64,000 nt of DNA from Certhia americana (GCA_018697195.1 JAGMWU010000050.1:278666-342665); one strand, 5' to 3'; positions 22,141 to 33,044 are shown, counted from the first letter of the stretch. Made by a program: numbers and translations. Notes: a model not told the origin generated them from the letters alone.

Positions 22141-22831
22141 TGTTAGGAATGGGTTCCTGAGTTTGCTAAATTGGTTGTAATAAGTTCCTAAGTTTTTTAA
22201 ATTAGTTGTTGGTTGATGCTGTTCCTAAGTCTGTAAGTCAAATCTCGTGTTAATTGTTAACAGAATAAATTACTTTGCCCCCCCCCCCCCCCCCCAACTG
22301 TACTTTCCCTATCCCATCAGGAAATGCCACCGCTGCTTCCCAAAATAGTGCACACCACTAAGGAGGGGGCAAAGACAACTACTGTAAATATGCAAATGAA
22401 GGACGCAAGAGCCCATTTGACACAAAATGCCTCTAAAACAACGAGCCTACTTGACATCTCGAAAAACCAACAACATACTACACCTGAGAAAAGGCTGAGC
22501 AATCCTCCCACGGCATTTTTCGATTCGGAATGTGGTCACCATAACCTGAATGGGAGTCGACTACAGTGACACCCCTGGACCTCGAGCAAGCAATTGTCTT
22601 CTCTCTTGAGGATGGAAGCGCCAGCTCTGCCCTGAGGCAAAGCTGCTACATTCGTCCTTCCCCGTGTATTCTACGGGAGCAGCGAGGAGCAGTGGCAGTG
22701 GCAGTGGCAGTGGCAGTGGCAGTGGCAGTGGCAGTGTGCAAGACCCCTCAGGCTCCTACCCTAAAGAACTGATTTCAATAAAGGCCATTTGAAAGGAGCT
22801 GGTCTCCTGGCCCTTTTTTTTTTACATTTCA
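22141..22831 (+). repeat. ERV-B 3' LTR
   Basis: 691 bp, TGTTAGG..CATTTCA. It contains a C-tract (about 22279-22297) and, at 22689-22736, eight copies of the hexamer GCAGTG; the 5' LTR has about two and the solo LTR at 23915 essentially none. The hexamer array is therefore an expansion private to this copy. Confidence 0.9.
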
Positions 22832-23635
22832 CTGGGAGGGGTTGGGACCCCTCAGGAACTGGGACAGGGTTTTCTGGCACAAAATACTGTGAAACTAATA
22901 AAAGTGAGGGCCCCTCAAAATTGCTGGATTGAGGGTATAAGACCCAAGAGCATCCAGATTTGTCCAACAAAATTTGAAGAACTTGCAATCCCCATGGGTG
23001 GATAACAACCAGTAAAAGAAAAGGTACTTTATACTCTTGTTTTCTTGTCATGGGTTAGGGTGCATAAAACAGACATAATAAATAAATGTGAGTGTGAATG
23101 TATGAGAATATATGTAATATAAGTTGTTGATTTTAATTTTTTTTTTTTTTTGAGAAAGGTGTGTTGCATTGCACTGTTGAAAGTGTTTTTCAGTGTTGAC
23201 TTTCAGTATTGTAAGGAGTGAGCAATGTCTTAAGTTGTCAAGGGGAGAATGAATTGGAGCAGGGAAAAAGAGACCAGGGGTGAGCAGGAGGGGTCCTGGG
23301 GAAATAGAACATGGAGAAGAGCATTGGAAAATCCGGGAGACATGGCTGTTTGTCCGTGCCAGGAGCTGCAGCTTTTTTGTACATGTCAGGACTTCCAGCT
23401 TCCCCCTTTCCCACCCAGTGCTTTTACCCCCACCCCGGCTGAGACTTCATTTGAGCTGATGGCTCTCCCTTTGTTAGTTCCAACCTCATTACCAAACCCC
23501 ACCCCTATCTTGTTGTTTGAGGCTTTAAGGCCGATCTCCTCCTTTGCTCCTCTCCCCTGGGCAGATGTGGCTTCACTACCAACCTCCACCCTAGTCCCTG
23601 TCCTCCCGGTGGTTCCCACCCCCTCTGTGCCTATG
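22832..23635 (+). pseudogene. gag: ERV-C leader/gag remnant with proline-rich segment
   Basis: This lies between the ERV-B 3' LTR and LTR-P copy 2, so by position it is ERV-C internal sequence. A 135-codon frame from 23249 is very rich in proline, leucine and serine, like the linker between matrix and capsid in gammaretroviral Gag. No matrix or capsid signature is clear. The first 400 bases have no coding signal and contain gtgagtgtg-type leader words. Confidence 0.45.
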
Positions 23636-25103
23636 TGTCGGAGTCTGGAATTATGAGAGATACTTCTTTAATGTTTGGGAGATTTTAGAATCTCTCACAG
23701 AAAGTGTTTTTAACCTTTGTTCATGGAAAAAGGGCTTTTAAGCTCTGGAATGAAGCAGAGTTTTCAACAGTGTGTATTAGACAGTAGAATAGAGTGTAGT
23801 TTTGTCACAGGGTGAGAATTTTAGATATATAGGGTTTTTAGGATGGCAGACAGGTGAAGGCAAGATGGAGGAAGCACATGGCTTTTGGGTTTCTTCTTCT
23901 TCCTCATCTGCCTCTGTTAGGAATGGGTTCCTGAGTTTGCTAAATTGGTTGTAATAAGTTCCTAAGTTTATTAAATTAGTTGTTGGTTGATGCTGTTCTC
24001 ATGTTAATTGTTAAATTAGTTGTTAGTTGATGCTGTTCCTAAGTCTGTAAGTCAAATCTCGTGCTAATTGTTAACAGAATAAATTACCTTGTCGTCCCCC
24101 CCCCCAACTGTACTTTCCCTATCCCGTCAAGAAATGCCACCGCTGCTCTCCAAAATAGTGTCTGCCACTTAGGAGGGGCAAAGACAACCACCGCGAATAT
24201 GCAAATGAAGAACGGAGAATATGTAAATGAAGAACGCAAGAGCCCATTTGACACAAAATGCCTCTAAAACAATGAGCCTACTTGACATCTCGAAAAACCA
24301 ACAACATACTACACCTGAGAAAAGGCTGAGCAATCCTCCCACGGCATTTTTCGATTCGGAATGTGATCACCATAACCTGAATGGGAGTCGACTACAGTGA
24401 CACCCCTGGACCGCGAATGAGCAATTGTCTTCCCAAGGACTCTCATGAGGACGGAAGCCCCAGCTCTGCCCTGAGGCAAAGGTGCTACATTCCTTCTCCC
24501 CCGCATTGTCTACGGGAGCAGCGAGGAGCAGCGGTGGTGTGCAAGACCCCTCGAGCTCCCACCCCAAAGAGCTGATTTCAATAAAGGCCATTTGAAAGGA
24601 GCTGGTCTCCTGGCCCTTTTTTTACATCTCACCTCCATGTTCTGCTGTGAGGTGGCACATAGTTGGCTTAGAATAGAGTCTAACCTTCTAACATAGATAA
24701 TAGTTATTGGAGTAGAATTATAAATACTGATTACGTGGATTGTAGTATAAATATCCACGCCACCCTGAGGGTGGGAATATTAAGCATGGAGCTTTTTGTA
24801 GTGAGTAGTTGAGCATTAGGCATTTTGTATTAGGCATTAGGCATTTTGCATTTTGGTAATGGAGCTTTGGAGTTTTGTGCTTTGAACTGACCTGCACTGG
24901 AGAGCTCTGCAGGTCAGGAACAGAATGTAATGATAAGAAAATATAAATTATAAAGAAAACGACAAGAAAAGACTCACAGCCTTTTCTTCAAGACCTCTGG
25001 CTGGTGAAAACAAAAGTATACATTCTCGGGAAACAGAAGATAAACAGCCGGCTGGCAGAGACAGAGAAAAACAAAAAAAAAATATTTTTTCATAATTCCG
25101 AGA
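23636..25103 (+). mobile_element. Solo LTR-P, copy 2, split by an ERV-B solo LTR
   Basis: Starts TGTCGGAGTC like copy 1 (297), ends ..CCGAGA, and is bordered by the 6-bp duplication cctatg (23630-23635 and 25104-25109). Without the inner LTR it is about 750 bp. Shared words with copy 1 include 'tctaaccttctaaca' and the tcttcttctt region. It is inserted into ERV-C gag. Confidence 0.75.
23915..24631 (+). mobile_element. Solo LTR of the ERV-B family
   Basis: 717 bp, TGTTAGG..CATCTCA, with a perfect 4-bp target duplication cctc (23911-23914, 24632-24635). It is homologous to both ERV-B LTRs. The duplication proves an independent insertion that recombined to a solo LTR, not a tandem extension of ERV-B. 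Confidence 0.92.
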
Positions 25104-25615
25104 CCTATGAGGGGGGTTCAGGAGAGAGACAGATCCCTGGCTTGGCCAGGGCTCCAGGAGCAGAAAAAGGGTGTCTGTTTCTGCTGTAGGGAGGGAGAGT
25201 GCCTTCACCCAGAAGGGGATCTAGAGGTGTGTCAGGAGATGCACCTAGAAAGAGAGTGGGGAGGACATGAGCCTAGTGTTCTGATACAAGAATGCCATCT
25301 GAAGCCTATGATAATTTTAAAAATAGGTTCTCAAGAGGAGGAATTAGAATTTATAGTAGATACTGGGGCAGAAAGAACCTGTGTAGTGAAAATTCCAAGC
25401 GGATGTGAAGTAAAGACACTGTGGAAGTAATAAAGGCAAACAGAGAAGGTTTAAAAATTCCTGTCATTAAAAATGCAATGATTAGAAGACAAAACAAAAT
25501 AGGGATGGGAGATGTCTTATTAGTTCCTACAGCAGACATCAACTTATTAGAGAAAGACTTACAGATACAATTGGGAATAGGGGCTATACCAGAAGAAGGG
25601 GGGGCTAACAACTAA
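25104..25615 (+). pseudogene. pro: ERV-C nucleocapsid end and protease
   Basis: A frame from 25107 carries a damaged zinc-knuckle-like CFCCREGEC (about 25168) and, in the same frame, the protease active site FIVDTGAERT (about 25350-25380). It ends at 25430; the protease continues in another frame to 25615. So gag end and protease are fused in one frame here, then frameshifted. RT, which should follow, is missing. Confidence 0.7.
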
Positions 25616-26049
25616 TGTATTAGAACGCAGCCAAGAAAATGAAGAAGGGATTGGCACAGAAATTTAGGACGGGGAAGGAAATGGGGAAGGACTAAATATT
25701 GATCCTATAAGAGTCATGAATGGGATAGAAGAATGTCCCATATGTGTGTACCAGTAGACTTAAGAGGGAATATTACAAACCTTCCCCATTCCTTCTAAAA
25801 TATTATAAGAAAATGAAGTAAGAAAAAGTCACTGGAATATTTTAGCACACAAAAATGGAACTATATATACTGATTTAAGGTATGCCTTTGGGGTATTGCA
25901 CACTTTTAGAAAAATTGGGGAAAAGAAAATGAAAATATAACAGCAGATACACCCTGTGAAAAATCTCCTGAGGATTATGTTAGTTAACTGGCATATTAAT
26001 CTAGGGGAAGGATGGGGTAAAAATAATTCAATATTGCAAAACAAGAAAA
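25616..26049 (+). pseudogene. pol: ERV-C pol scrap (RNase H)
   Basis: At 25850-25925 the + strand encodes NGTIYTDLRYAFGVLHTF, the RNase H TDS-YAFG-VH region with the catalytic-neighbour S changed to L. The remainder of the stretch is A-rich and badly decayed. RT has been deleted. Confidence 0.6.
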
Positions 26050-27020
26050 AGAATAAAAAAAAAAGAAGACTAAAATATTGCCTCCCAGTTCCCGCTAGTC
26101 CTCCCCAGCTTTTGCTTTCTTACCTGCGCTGGCACTGGCAGCACCAGCTCTCTTGGCAGAACACAAGCCGTGCCAACACCCCCATCCGGAGTATGTTAGA
26201 ATGACGGCTTTTCCCGCAGCCTCAGTTTCTTCAAGCCCCTATCTCCGATAGTTTGTTTGGTTTTTTAGTTTTTTGGGTTTTTTTACCGGTTCCCCCTGAC
26301 TTCAGCCAGCCCAGATCAGCACCAATCGCACCAGGGATGGTCGCGGCCACTCCAGCCTCATGGCCACGTGTAAAAGTAGTGTGTCCGTGCCGCATTTCCG
26401 CCGGAAAGCGCAACCCCTCGGCAGCCCCAGTCGGGCCGGGTTCCGCCTCCATCCCTCTGCTCTGGAGGACCAAGTCTCAATGGTTACCTCTGCCAAACCA
26501 CGCCCCAAATACCGGTCCCTTGGTAATGACGGCTCCTGCCGTTCAAGGTAACCCTCTTCTAAAAATCTTACAAAGGAGGGTTTGATAACAAAATGCCTTG
26601 GAGTTGCTTTCTCCAGTCCTTTTGCCTACTAGCAAAATTATAAGCGACACAAAATACTGGGGTTAGGCTCCAAACAATTTCATACAGTCTTTTTGGAAAA
26701 GGGGAAGGGGATGAGTTTACATTTCTTTTTTTGGTTTTCATCTTTTTTTTTTTCAACCTCCAGAATTCATATTACTTTAGAACACACTTAGAAAAATTAT
26801 TAACAAAATATCAGCTAAAGGGAAAGCAGAAAAACAAAACCCAGAAAAAGCCCTAAAGGAAAAGGCTCTCAGATGTTAATGGGTGTTGCTGTGCAGCAGA
26901 AAAGGCTGAATCACTGCAGGAATTATCCAGTTGCTCTATTCTGCTAATGCCCAGTCCAGTCTTAACTACTCCTGGGGCAAGGAGAGATAATCCCTTTAAC
27001 AAAATTAATGATTGAAACCC
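26050..27020. other. Unassigned insert in ERV-C pol
   Basis: 26080-26560 is GC-rich with CpGs and overlapping short frames on both strands, none recognised; 26560-27020 is A/T-rich. It separates RNase H from integrase remnants and could be an inserted LTR fragment, but I find no ends or duplication. Confidence 0.35.
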
Positions 27021-27024
27021 AAAT

Positions 27025-27454
27025 GTCATGGTAAAGTGTTTACCTTTGGCCCTGCTGAGGGTCTAAACACAGCCCAGGTCAGACCAGGGAGTGTCACCAT
27101 ATGAGATGATGTTCGGGTTGCCCTTCCTTACCACCCAACATGAAACTGCCACTTATGAAGTAGGGGAAATGAGTATCAGAAGATATGTCACCACAATTGC
27201 CAGAACACTTGAAAACTTGCAGATGAGATGAATGATCCCTCAAACTACACCTTTAGAGTTCAAAATTCATAATATCCATCCAGGGGAGTGGGTACTAGTA
27301 AGGACATGGAAAGAACAATCTTTAACCCCACAGTGGGAAGGACCTTTTCAGGTACTGCTGACAACTGAGGCCGCAATCCGGACCAGAGAATGAGGTTGGC
27401 TCCACACCAGCAGGATCAAAAGACTTGTGAAGAAATCTGAGGAATGGACGGGGT
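27025..27454 (+). pseudogene. pol: ERV-C integrase, C-terminal part
   Basis: The + strand encodes a decayed KCLPLALLR region, then SPYEMMFGLPFL (about 27095) and the SH3-like WVLVRTW..QWEGPFQVLLTT (about 27290-27365), closely resembling ERV-B integrase. Internal stops include TGA near 27228 and TGA near 27391. The catalytic core is lost. Confidence 0.75.
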
Positions 27455-27491
27455 GATATCAAATTGACTCTTAAGTGAGGATTGGGTGATA

Positions 27492-28130
27492 ATGAACTGG
27501 GACAATCCAAATAAACCAAGGGATGTACAAAGAATCATGCCTAATTGGGAAGTAAGGCCAAGTCTGTATCAGTGGTTTCAAGTGCTGCCTGGACAAGTTC
27601 TGAAACACCTCCGATACCCACCTTGGGGAGGAATACTCCCACTTCAAACAGGAGGATAGGGACTGTATCGGGCAGGAGATTCTCATGTTCTAGCTTTAAC
27701 CTGTGACTTGTATGAAGAAGGGGGAGAATCACAACTTCCATCAGTGCCATACCATGTACCCTGTTTGAGTCATCCTAATATGGGGCATACTAGCTGGGTC
27801 AAATATAAGTGTTTAAATTGTGGGAAAAAAAAATGGTATTGTAGTTCACACAAAAGACATTCTCATTGTAGGGAGTGTTGAGCACAAACTCAATCTCCTA
27901 TCCAGGAAGAATTTCAAGCAACTGAAATAATAACTTTGCTTTGTGGATGGGAATTACTAGTGCCTGTTGAATGGGAAATACTTGAGGAACAATGGGAGAC
28001 TACAGCTGAAAGGTGTCAAAATGATTTGCCTGGAAATTACAAAGAAGGAAGTGACAAGGAAATAGAGGGCAAGACTGGGTTGGCCTCTGTATTTGCCACC
28101 AAGAAGATTCTATACACCTGCTATGGGTAG
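27492..28130 (+). pseudogene. Cys/His-rich accessory ORF between pol and env (ERV-C)
   Basis: One frame of 212 codons plus stop, from ATG 27492 to TAG 28128-28130, cut by two in-frame stops (TAG 27657-27659, TGA 27879-27881). The N-terminus is rich in W, P and Q. At 27810-27878 lies a dense cluster with the pattern C-x2-C-x6-C, then H and C residues, ending C-x2-C, including the word CLNCGKKKWYC; a zinc-binding fold is likely. It begins about 40 nt after integrase ends, and its stop overlaps the env ATG by 8 nt. This matches the placement of the ERV-A accessory ORF at 3756-4355, although overall sequence similarity is weak by eye. No known family recognised. Confidence 0.65.
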
Positions 28131-30473
28131 CAACCCCATAGGCAAGGGAGGTGGGGGTATAAGCCATGCCGGACCTCTGTTATTCCTTCTTCTGTCACTT
28201 ATCCTTTTCCCTTTTGGGACACCAGCAAGGCCATGTTACAAATGCTATAGAAAGCTTTACATGGAAAGACGCCAGGGTTCCTTCCTTATTACTCACACCC
28301 ATATCAACATTCACTGTTATGACCCATTCAAATTAGGTGTCTGCATGCATAAAGGGAAAAAATATTGGATTACCAAAAATTTAGGAATAAGTGGTAACAG
28401 ATTGGGAAGTAATTGTCCAAAAGGAGAAAAATGGATTTGCTTCACAGTTGCCATCAGGGAAAAAGTCCAAGACTTGGTAAAGAAACAACTGGTAATTAAA
28501 GAGACAAAACCAGCACGGCAACTTAGCCCTGCATTAATCTCACATCAGGACCTGTACGCAAAGATTAAACAACAGTTAAATGAGGAAAAAGATATCCCAA
28601 GTTTGGTAAAGAACCTGTTTGTGGAATTGCGGGAGAAGATAAGTAAGGAACTTAACATAACCAACTGCTGGGTCTGTGGGGGAGCTTTGATGACAGAAGA
28701 ATGGCCATGGAAGGGTAGTAGCATAGGCCTGGTAGAACTCCTTAAGTGGACGTCCCGGTTTAGGGCAAGTTTGGGGAGAAACTCCCAAAGAGGCCCAGTC
28801 AGAGAGCAAACCCCCCGAACCGGTTCGGGAAGGACTCCTCGGAGAGAAGTGGAAAGAACCTGTTTATTTAACAGACAGAGCACCCCCCAACACACAAAAT
28901 GAACAATACTGGATCACCGTTCTTACGAGATAACAAATTCAGAAAGTCTCTCTTTGGGGAGTGGTCGCTCTGTTGTTGGTCTCTCTGGCGCTGGGCAGGC
29001 TGCTGCAGGCCACAGAGTGCAGACTCTCGGTGTTTCCCAGGTCCCAGTCCAGAGCAGGCTTGAATGATTCCATGAAAGGAGAGAGGGAAAGAAAAACAGT
29101 CCGGAGGAATCTTGGACTGTCTAGCTAAACTAACTAAAGAGCTAAAGCAGAAGCAAGAGCAAGCAAGCAAAGCCAGCATGCAAAAGCAAAAGCCACCGCA
29201 AAAGCAGCACTATATGTCTGTGGCCCTCCGACTATTATCAGCAAGCTGATAACAAAACCAAAACAAAACTTCCCCGAGCCAGTCCTGAAGAACATATCCA
29301 GACTAAACAGAACAGACGACTGGGGATACAAACCTCACAATATCACCCCAGGACCATGAAACCGGACAAATATAAGAGGGGGGAACCGACCAGAAGGGTG
29401 GGTTCTAAATTCAGCAGTGATAGAGGAAGAATGTCTCTGGTGAACTGGGAAAGGTCTCTAATGAAGTGGGGAACACTCCCTGTAAAAGGTATAAAGTTAG
29501 TAATGGAACTTCTACATGGTGGATCCCAGAGGAATCAACTCTGAATTGGAGTCAGAAAAAAAACAGGAGGTCAAATTGTGTGTATGATAATGAAACCAGA
29601 CTCTTTCAATGTAATGATACAGGGAAACATCCATATTCTGGAATCCCAGAAGTATCCAAATTTTGGGAAAATATAAATCAACAGAAAGATAATTATTGGA
29701 AAGCACGATGTGGCCTATTTTGGATATGTGGGAAAAGGGCGTACCCAAGAATCCCTTCACAATGGAAAGGGAGTTTTACTCTGGGAATCATTCAACCAGG
29801 ATTTTTTCTTTTACCAGGACCAGATGGAGATCAATTAGGGATACCAGTTTATGAAAACCTAAAAAGAAATAAAAGGGATTTGACTGGAGGATATAAAAAA
29901 TGGGGGGGATGAGGAATGGCCCACTGAATGCATATTGAAAACATATGGGCCAGCTACCTGGGAACAAGATGGAAGTTGGGGATATCGAACCCTAATTTAC
30001 ACGCTAAATCACATCATAAGACCTCAAGCTGTTGTAGAAGTCATAACCAAGGAAACCGCTGGGGCTATGGAATTAGTAGTCAGTCAACAACGCCAAGCCA
30101 GAGCTGCAATATATCAGAACAGGCTGGCTTTAGACTATTTGTTGGCTGAAGAAGGGAGTGTTTGTGGGAAATTTAATACATCGGACTGTTGTTTAAAATC
30201 GGTGACAATAGGGATGCCGTTCTATAAATGGCCAATAATATCAGAAAGATAGCTCATGTAGCGGTCCAAATATGGGAATCAGTCATAACCGCTACCTGGT
30301 GGGATAATGTATTGGGGATAGAATGGTGGAAGAAGCTAGGTTTCTTCCTCTTATGTGCTACATCTGGTTTAATATTTCTTCCTTGTTTTATCCCCTGTCT
30401 AATTCAGCTAATCACTAGTTCAAGACATGCAAGTGGTAACAATGCCTATAGATCCAAAATTGGCTACTTCTAG
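28123..30473 (+). pseudogene. env: ERV-C env, split by an antisense ERVL solo LTR
   Basis: ATG 28123 is followed by a signal peptide (GPLLFLLLSLILFPFG, about residues 18-33) and a surface domain with CYKC and CWVCGG (about 28665), running open to 28750. A 605-bp solo LTR then interrupts it. After 29356 the coding resumes, with frameshifts near 29480 and 29910: surface C-terminus, a KRNKRD cleavage-like word (about 29865), [10 protein letters not shown] (about 30115), C-x7-CC (about 30160-30195) and a membrane anchor (about 30335-30410). It is clearly related to ERV-B env. Not functional. Confidence 0.88.
28751..29355 (-). mobile_element. Solo ERVL LTR (ERV-D family) inside ERV-C env
   Basis: Reverse complement of the ERV-D LTR (ends CGTCCCGG..CCAGGACC, mutated from TGTCCTGG..CCAGGACA). 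Possible 5-bp duplication gtgga/atgaa with two G/A differences. It interrupts the env surface domain. Confidence 0.88.
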
Positions 30474-30516
30474 AATGGCACAAAAAATCATGGTATTAAA
30501 AAACCAGAATAATATG

Positions 30517-31120
30517 TGTCCTGGTTTAGGGCAAGTTTGGGGAGAAACTTCCAAAGGGGCCCCTTCAAAGAGCAGACTCCCACGGCCCCTCCCCACCCCC
30601 ACCGGTTCCGGAAGGATTCCTCAGAGACAAGTGGAAAGAAACCTGTTTATTGAACAGACAGAGCACCCCCCAACACACAAGATGAACTATCACCGTTCTG
30701 AAGGGATAACAATTCAGACAGTCTTTCTTTGGGGAGTGGTCGCTCTGTTGGTCTCTCCGGTGCTGGGCAGGCTGCTGCAGGACACAGAGTGCAGACTCTC
30801 GGTGTTTCCCAGGTCCCAGTCTGGAGCAGGCTTGAATAATTCCACGAAGGAGAGAGGGAAAGGAAAGAAGTCCAGAAGAATCTTGGACTATCTAGTTAAA
30901 CTAACTAAAGAGCTAAGCAGGAGTAAAAGCAAGCAAGCAAGCAAGCAGCAGCAAAAGCAGTGGCAAAAGCAGCAGTGTATGTCTGTGTCCCTCCGACTAT
31001 TATCTGCACACTGATAACAAAACCAAAACAAAACTTCCCCGAGCCAGTCTTGAAGAACATCTCCAGCCCAAACAGAACAGACGATTGGGGATACAAACCT
31101 CACAATGTCACCCCAGGACA
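30517..31120 (-). mobile_element. Second solo ERVL LTR, downstream of ERV-C env
   Basis: 604 bp, perfect ends TGTCCTGG/CCAGGACA, same - orientation as the copy at 28751. Possible 5-bp duplication atatg/acatg (30512-30516, 31121-31125) with one C/T difference. Confidence 0.9.
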
Positions 31121-31225
31121 ACATGGAAGACCCTTTTGAAGAAGCTAAGTTGATTTGTGAAAAAATGAGCAAATACTGGAAGCCAGGAAAAAAGGATTAT
31201 TGCTCAAGCCAAATAATTTATAAAA

Positions 31226-31240
31226 TAGAAGAGGGGGGAT
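31226..31240 (+). other. ERV-C polypurine tract
   Basis: AATAGAAGAGGGGGGAT ends immediately before the LTR's TGTTATAA. Confidence 0.8.
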
Positions 31241-32064
31241 TGTTATAAATGCATATTTTAGTATTGGCTTTTCACAAGTATTAAGATGAATGTTATATAT
31301 ATAATGGCTTTTTGCTGCAGTTTTAGAATTTAGGTGTGTGGAAGAGTGGTCAGAGAATGAGGGACGTGTGAATCTGCAGTAAATTGCAGGTGCAGAGTTA
31401 GCGAAGGTTGGGACTTAGCTTGGCTGACAAGGTCATTATGCCCTTGTAGGAGACAACAACGGGGTTTTGTGGCTGATAAAGAGGGAAAAGAATGTTAACA
31501 TTGATCCACAAGTGTGGGAAACGAGAGTAAGTTGACATTTTTGTGGTAAACCAATCATGAGCTCGCTTTTTGCAATATGCATTAGGTTCATTATTAAGTG
31601 TATAAAAGACATGACTAACGAAATAAAGTTGAGATTTGCTGTTCACTCATATTGAATGCTGTATTTCTCCTGCCGACCGCAACATAGGTGTAATGTGTTT
31701 TTACTGCCTGAATAGATAACTTCCAAGAGGGGCCAAGCTACTATCAGTTTTCTCCGTCTGTGAAAAAAGAGACCAATGCCCAAATCAAAAGATGATAAAA
31801 AGGAATTAAAACTGCGGAACGCATGTTCTAAAAAGGCGGACCCAACGAGTGGCCATGCAAAACAGTTCCTAGAAAAGTTTGAATATGCATAAAGGTGCAT
31901 GCAAGCAACAATATAAAAAGGGAACTTTCAAGACATCAAGCATGCTTTTGGCAAAGTGCCAAGGCACTTGGCCATTTTTAACCTTTGCTTTATTTTCAAT
32001 GACTCTTATTGTCTCTATTAAACCTTTTAAAATTTTACCAGGAGAGTGAACTGTGTTTTTCACA
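31241..32064 (+). repeat. ERV-C 3' LTR with an inserted solo LTR
   Basis: Starts TGTTATAAATGCAT, ends TTTTTCACA. The insertion 31337-31684 and its 6-bp duplication account for the extra length over the 5' LTR. Confidence 0.85.
31337..31684 (+). mobile_element. Small class II solo LTR inside the ERV-C 3' LTR
   Basis: 348 bp, TGTGGAAG..CCGCAACA, flanked by the perfect 6-bp duplication taggtg (31331-31336, 31685-31690). TATAAAAG at 31601-31608 and AATAAA at 31622-31627 give the + orientation. Length, 6-bp duplication and compact promoter/polyA arrangement resemble avian alpharetrovirus-like LTRs; the family name is inference. Confidence 0.9.
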
Positions 32065-32429
32065 GTTGCATATTGCAAAAAAGGGGGGAAACACCAACAA
32101 CAAATGCAGAAAAAACTGACTAAGCTGAAACTGCTTGTGCTCCCCTCCCCCGGTCGCTGCCGTGGCTATTTTTGCCACTGCTTGGCAGCTGCCCCTGCTC
32201 CCTCAGTGGGAATCCGGCTGCCCAGAGGGGGAAAGCTGATCTTTTGAGGCGAATGCTCTGCAACTTAGTTTCATTACTTAACAAAGTATTGTACAAAGAA
32301 AAACAATCAGATTGGGCCACATAACAATGAAAGAACTTCCCTGGACCCCCTTCTTTTCCCGCGTGGCTGAAGCAGCCCAGCACAGCACCCACCCCGCCAA
32401 TGTTATCAAACGGTGTCTGCCTGGAGTTT
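32065..32429. other. Right flank of ERV-C, no gene seen
   Basis: A GC-mixed stretch with only short frames. It shares short words with the left flank at 13130-13320. Nothing recognisable. Confidence 0.4.
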
Positions 32430-33044
32430 GTATGGAGTCCGCTGTCCCGTCTCTGTTCCAGTTCTAGGGTAACAGTAGCTTCTTCTCATCTCTCCCAGTT
32501 CAAAATCAGCAGCATTTTTTTTTTTTCTCTTTCTCTCAGTTATTGATCTATTAAAGCTCTAATATCATCTATTTCTCTTTCCCACCGCTTTCATTCCTCC
32601 TCTTCAAAGTGGTGTCAATGCTCCGAATCTGAATACCCGCTATTTGCAATTGAAACCCTGTGATAGCTAGGCTTGGTGATCCAGTGGGGGGTATACTCGA
32701 CCTCCTAGTGTGATTGTTAAATGTTTTGTGGATACTGCGGGCAGAGGTAACGAAACTTTCACCTCCATCTTCTCCGGTTCTAGTGCAGGTTCTAGGACCA
32801 GCACAAATTGCATGGACAGTGGAACCAACACAGATTGAACGGGCTCTGGCGAGGGCTTTGAAGGCAGCGTGAGTTGTGGTGCCACATTATTGCTGTCTGA
32901 AATTGTTTGTGGAGCTGAGGGTATATTGGCCTCAGGGGTTGCTGCAGGTAGGGTTGCTGCAGGTAGGGATGGTATCACTGTTTATTCCCCCTCTAAATAA
33001 TTCTTGTGCAAATGCCGGAAAAGCAGCCGTGAGATCATCCAGCT

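Larger units (their letters stand above)
14062..22831 (+). mobile_element. ERV-B: gag-less gammaretrovirus-like provirus
   Basis: The 5' LTR (14062-14770), tRNA-Pro primer site, leader, pol from RT onwards, env, polypurine tract and 3' LTR (22141-22831) are all present, but gag, protease and the RT N-terminus are missing. It sits in the ERV-C leader. The possible 4-bp duplication is imperfect (gtgg 14058-14061, ctgg 22832-22835). Pol has only one frameshift and a few stops, and env keeps a 531-codon frame, so this copy is younger than ERV-C. Confidence 0.88.
13326..32064 (+). mobile_element. ERV-C: gammaretrovirus-like provirus split by nested insertions
   Basis: The 5' LTR (13326-13786) and 3' LTR (31241-32064, containing a 348-bp insertion) are homologous and 461 against about 470 bp once the insertion and its duplication are removed. 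Flanks are gtcg (13322-13325) and gttg (32065-32068), a 4-bp duplication with one CpG-type change. Its own internal pieces are leader (13787-14061), gag remnant (22832-23635), nucleocapsid/protease (25104-25615), RNase H scrap (25850-25925), integrase end (27025-27454), a Cys-rich extra ORF (27492-28130) and env (28123-30473). The rest is inserted DNA. Confidence 0.8.

Noticed and set aside
22141..24631. The two ERV-B LTRs at 22141 and 23915 as ends of a small 2.5-kb provirus.
   Set aside because: The right LTR has its own perfect duplication cctc and sits inside LTR-P; the sequence between belongs to ERV-C gag and LTR-P.
26200..26590. CpG-containing GC-rich block as a host promoter.
   Set aside because: It is embedded between pieces of one provirus, with no gene nearby; no TATA/initiator arrangement stands out.
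32667..32978. Proline-rich 103-codon frame as a separate gene.
   Set aside because: Best explained as the linker of the class II gag remnant on the same strand.
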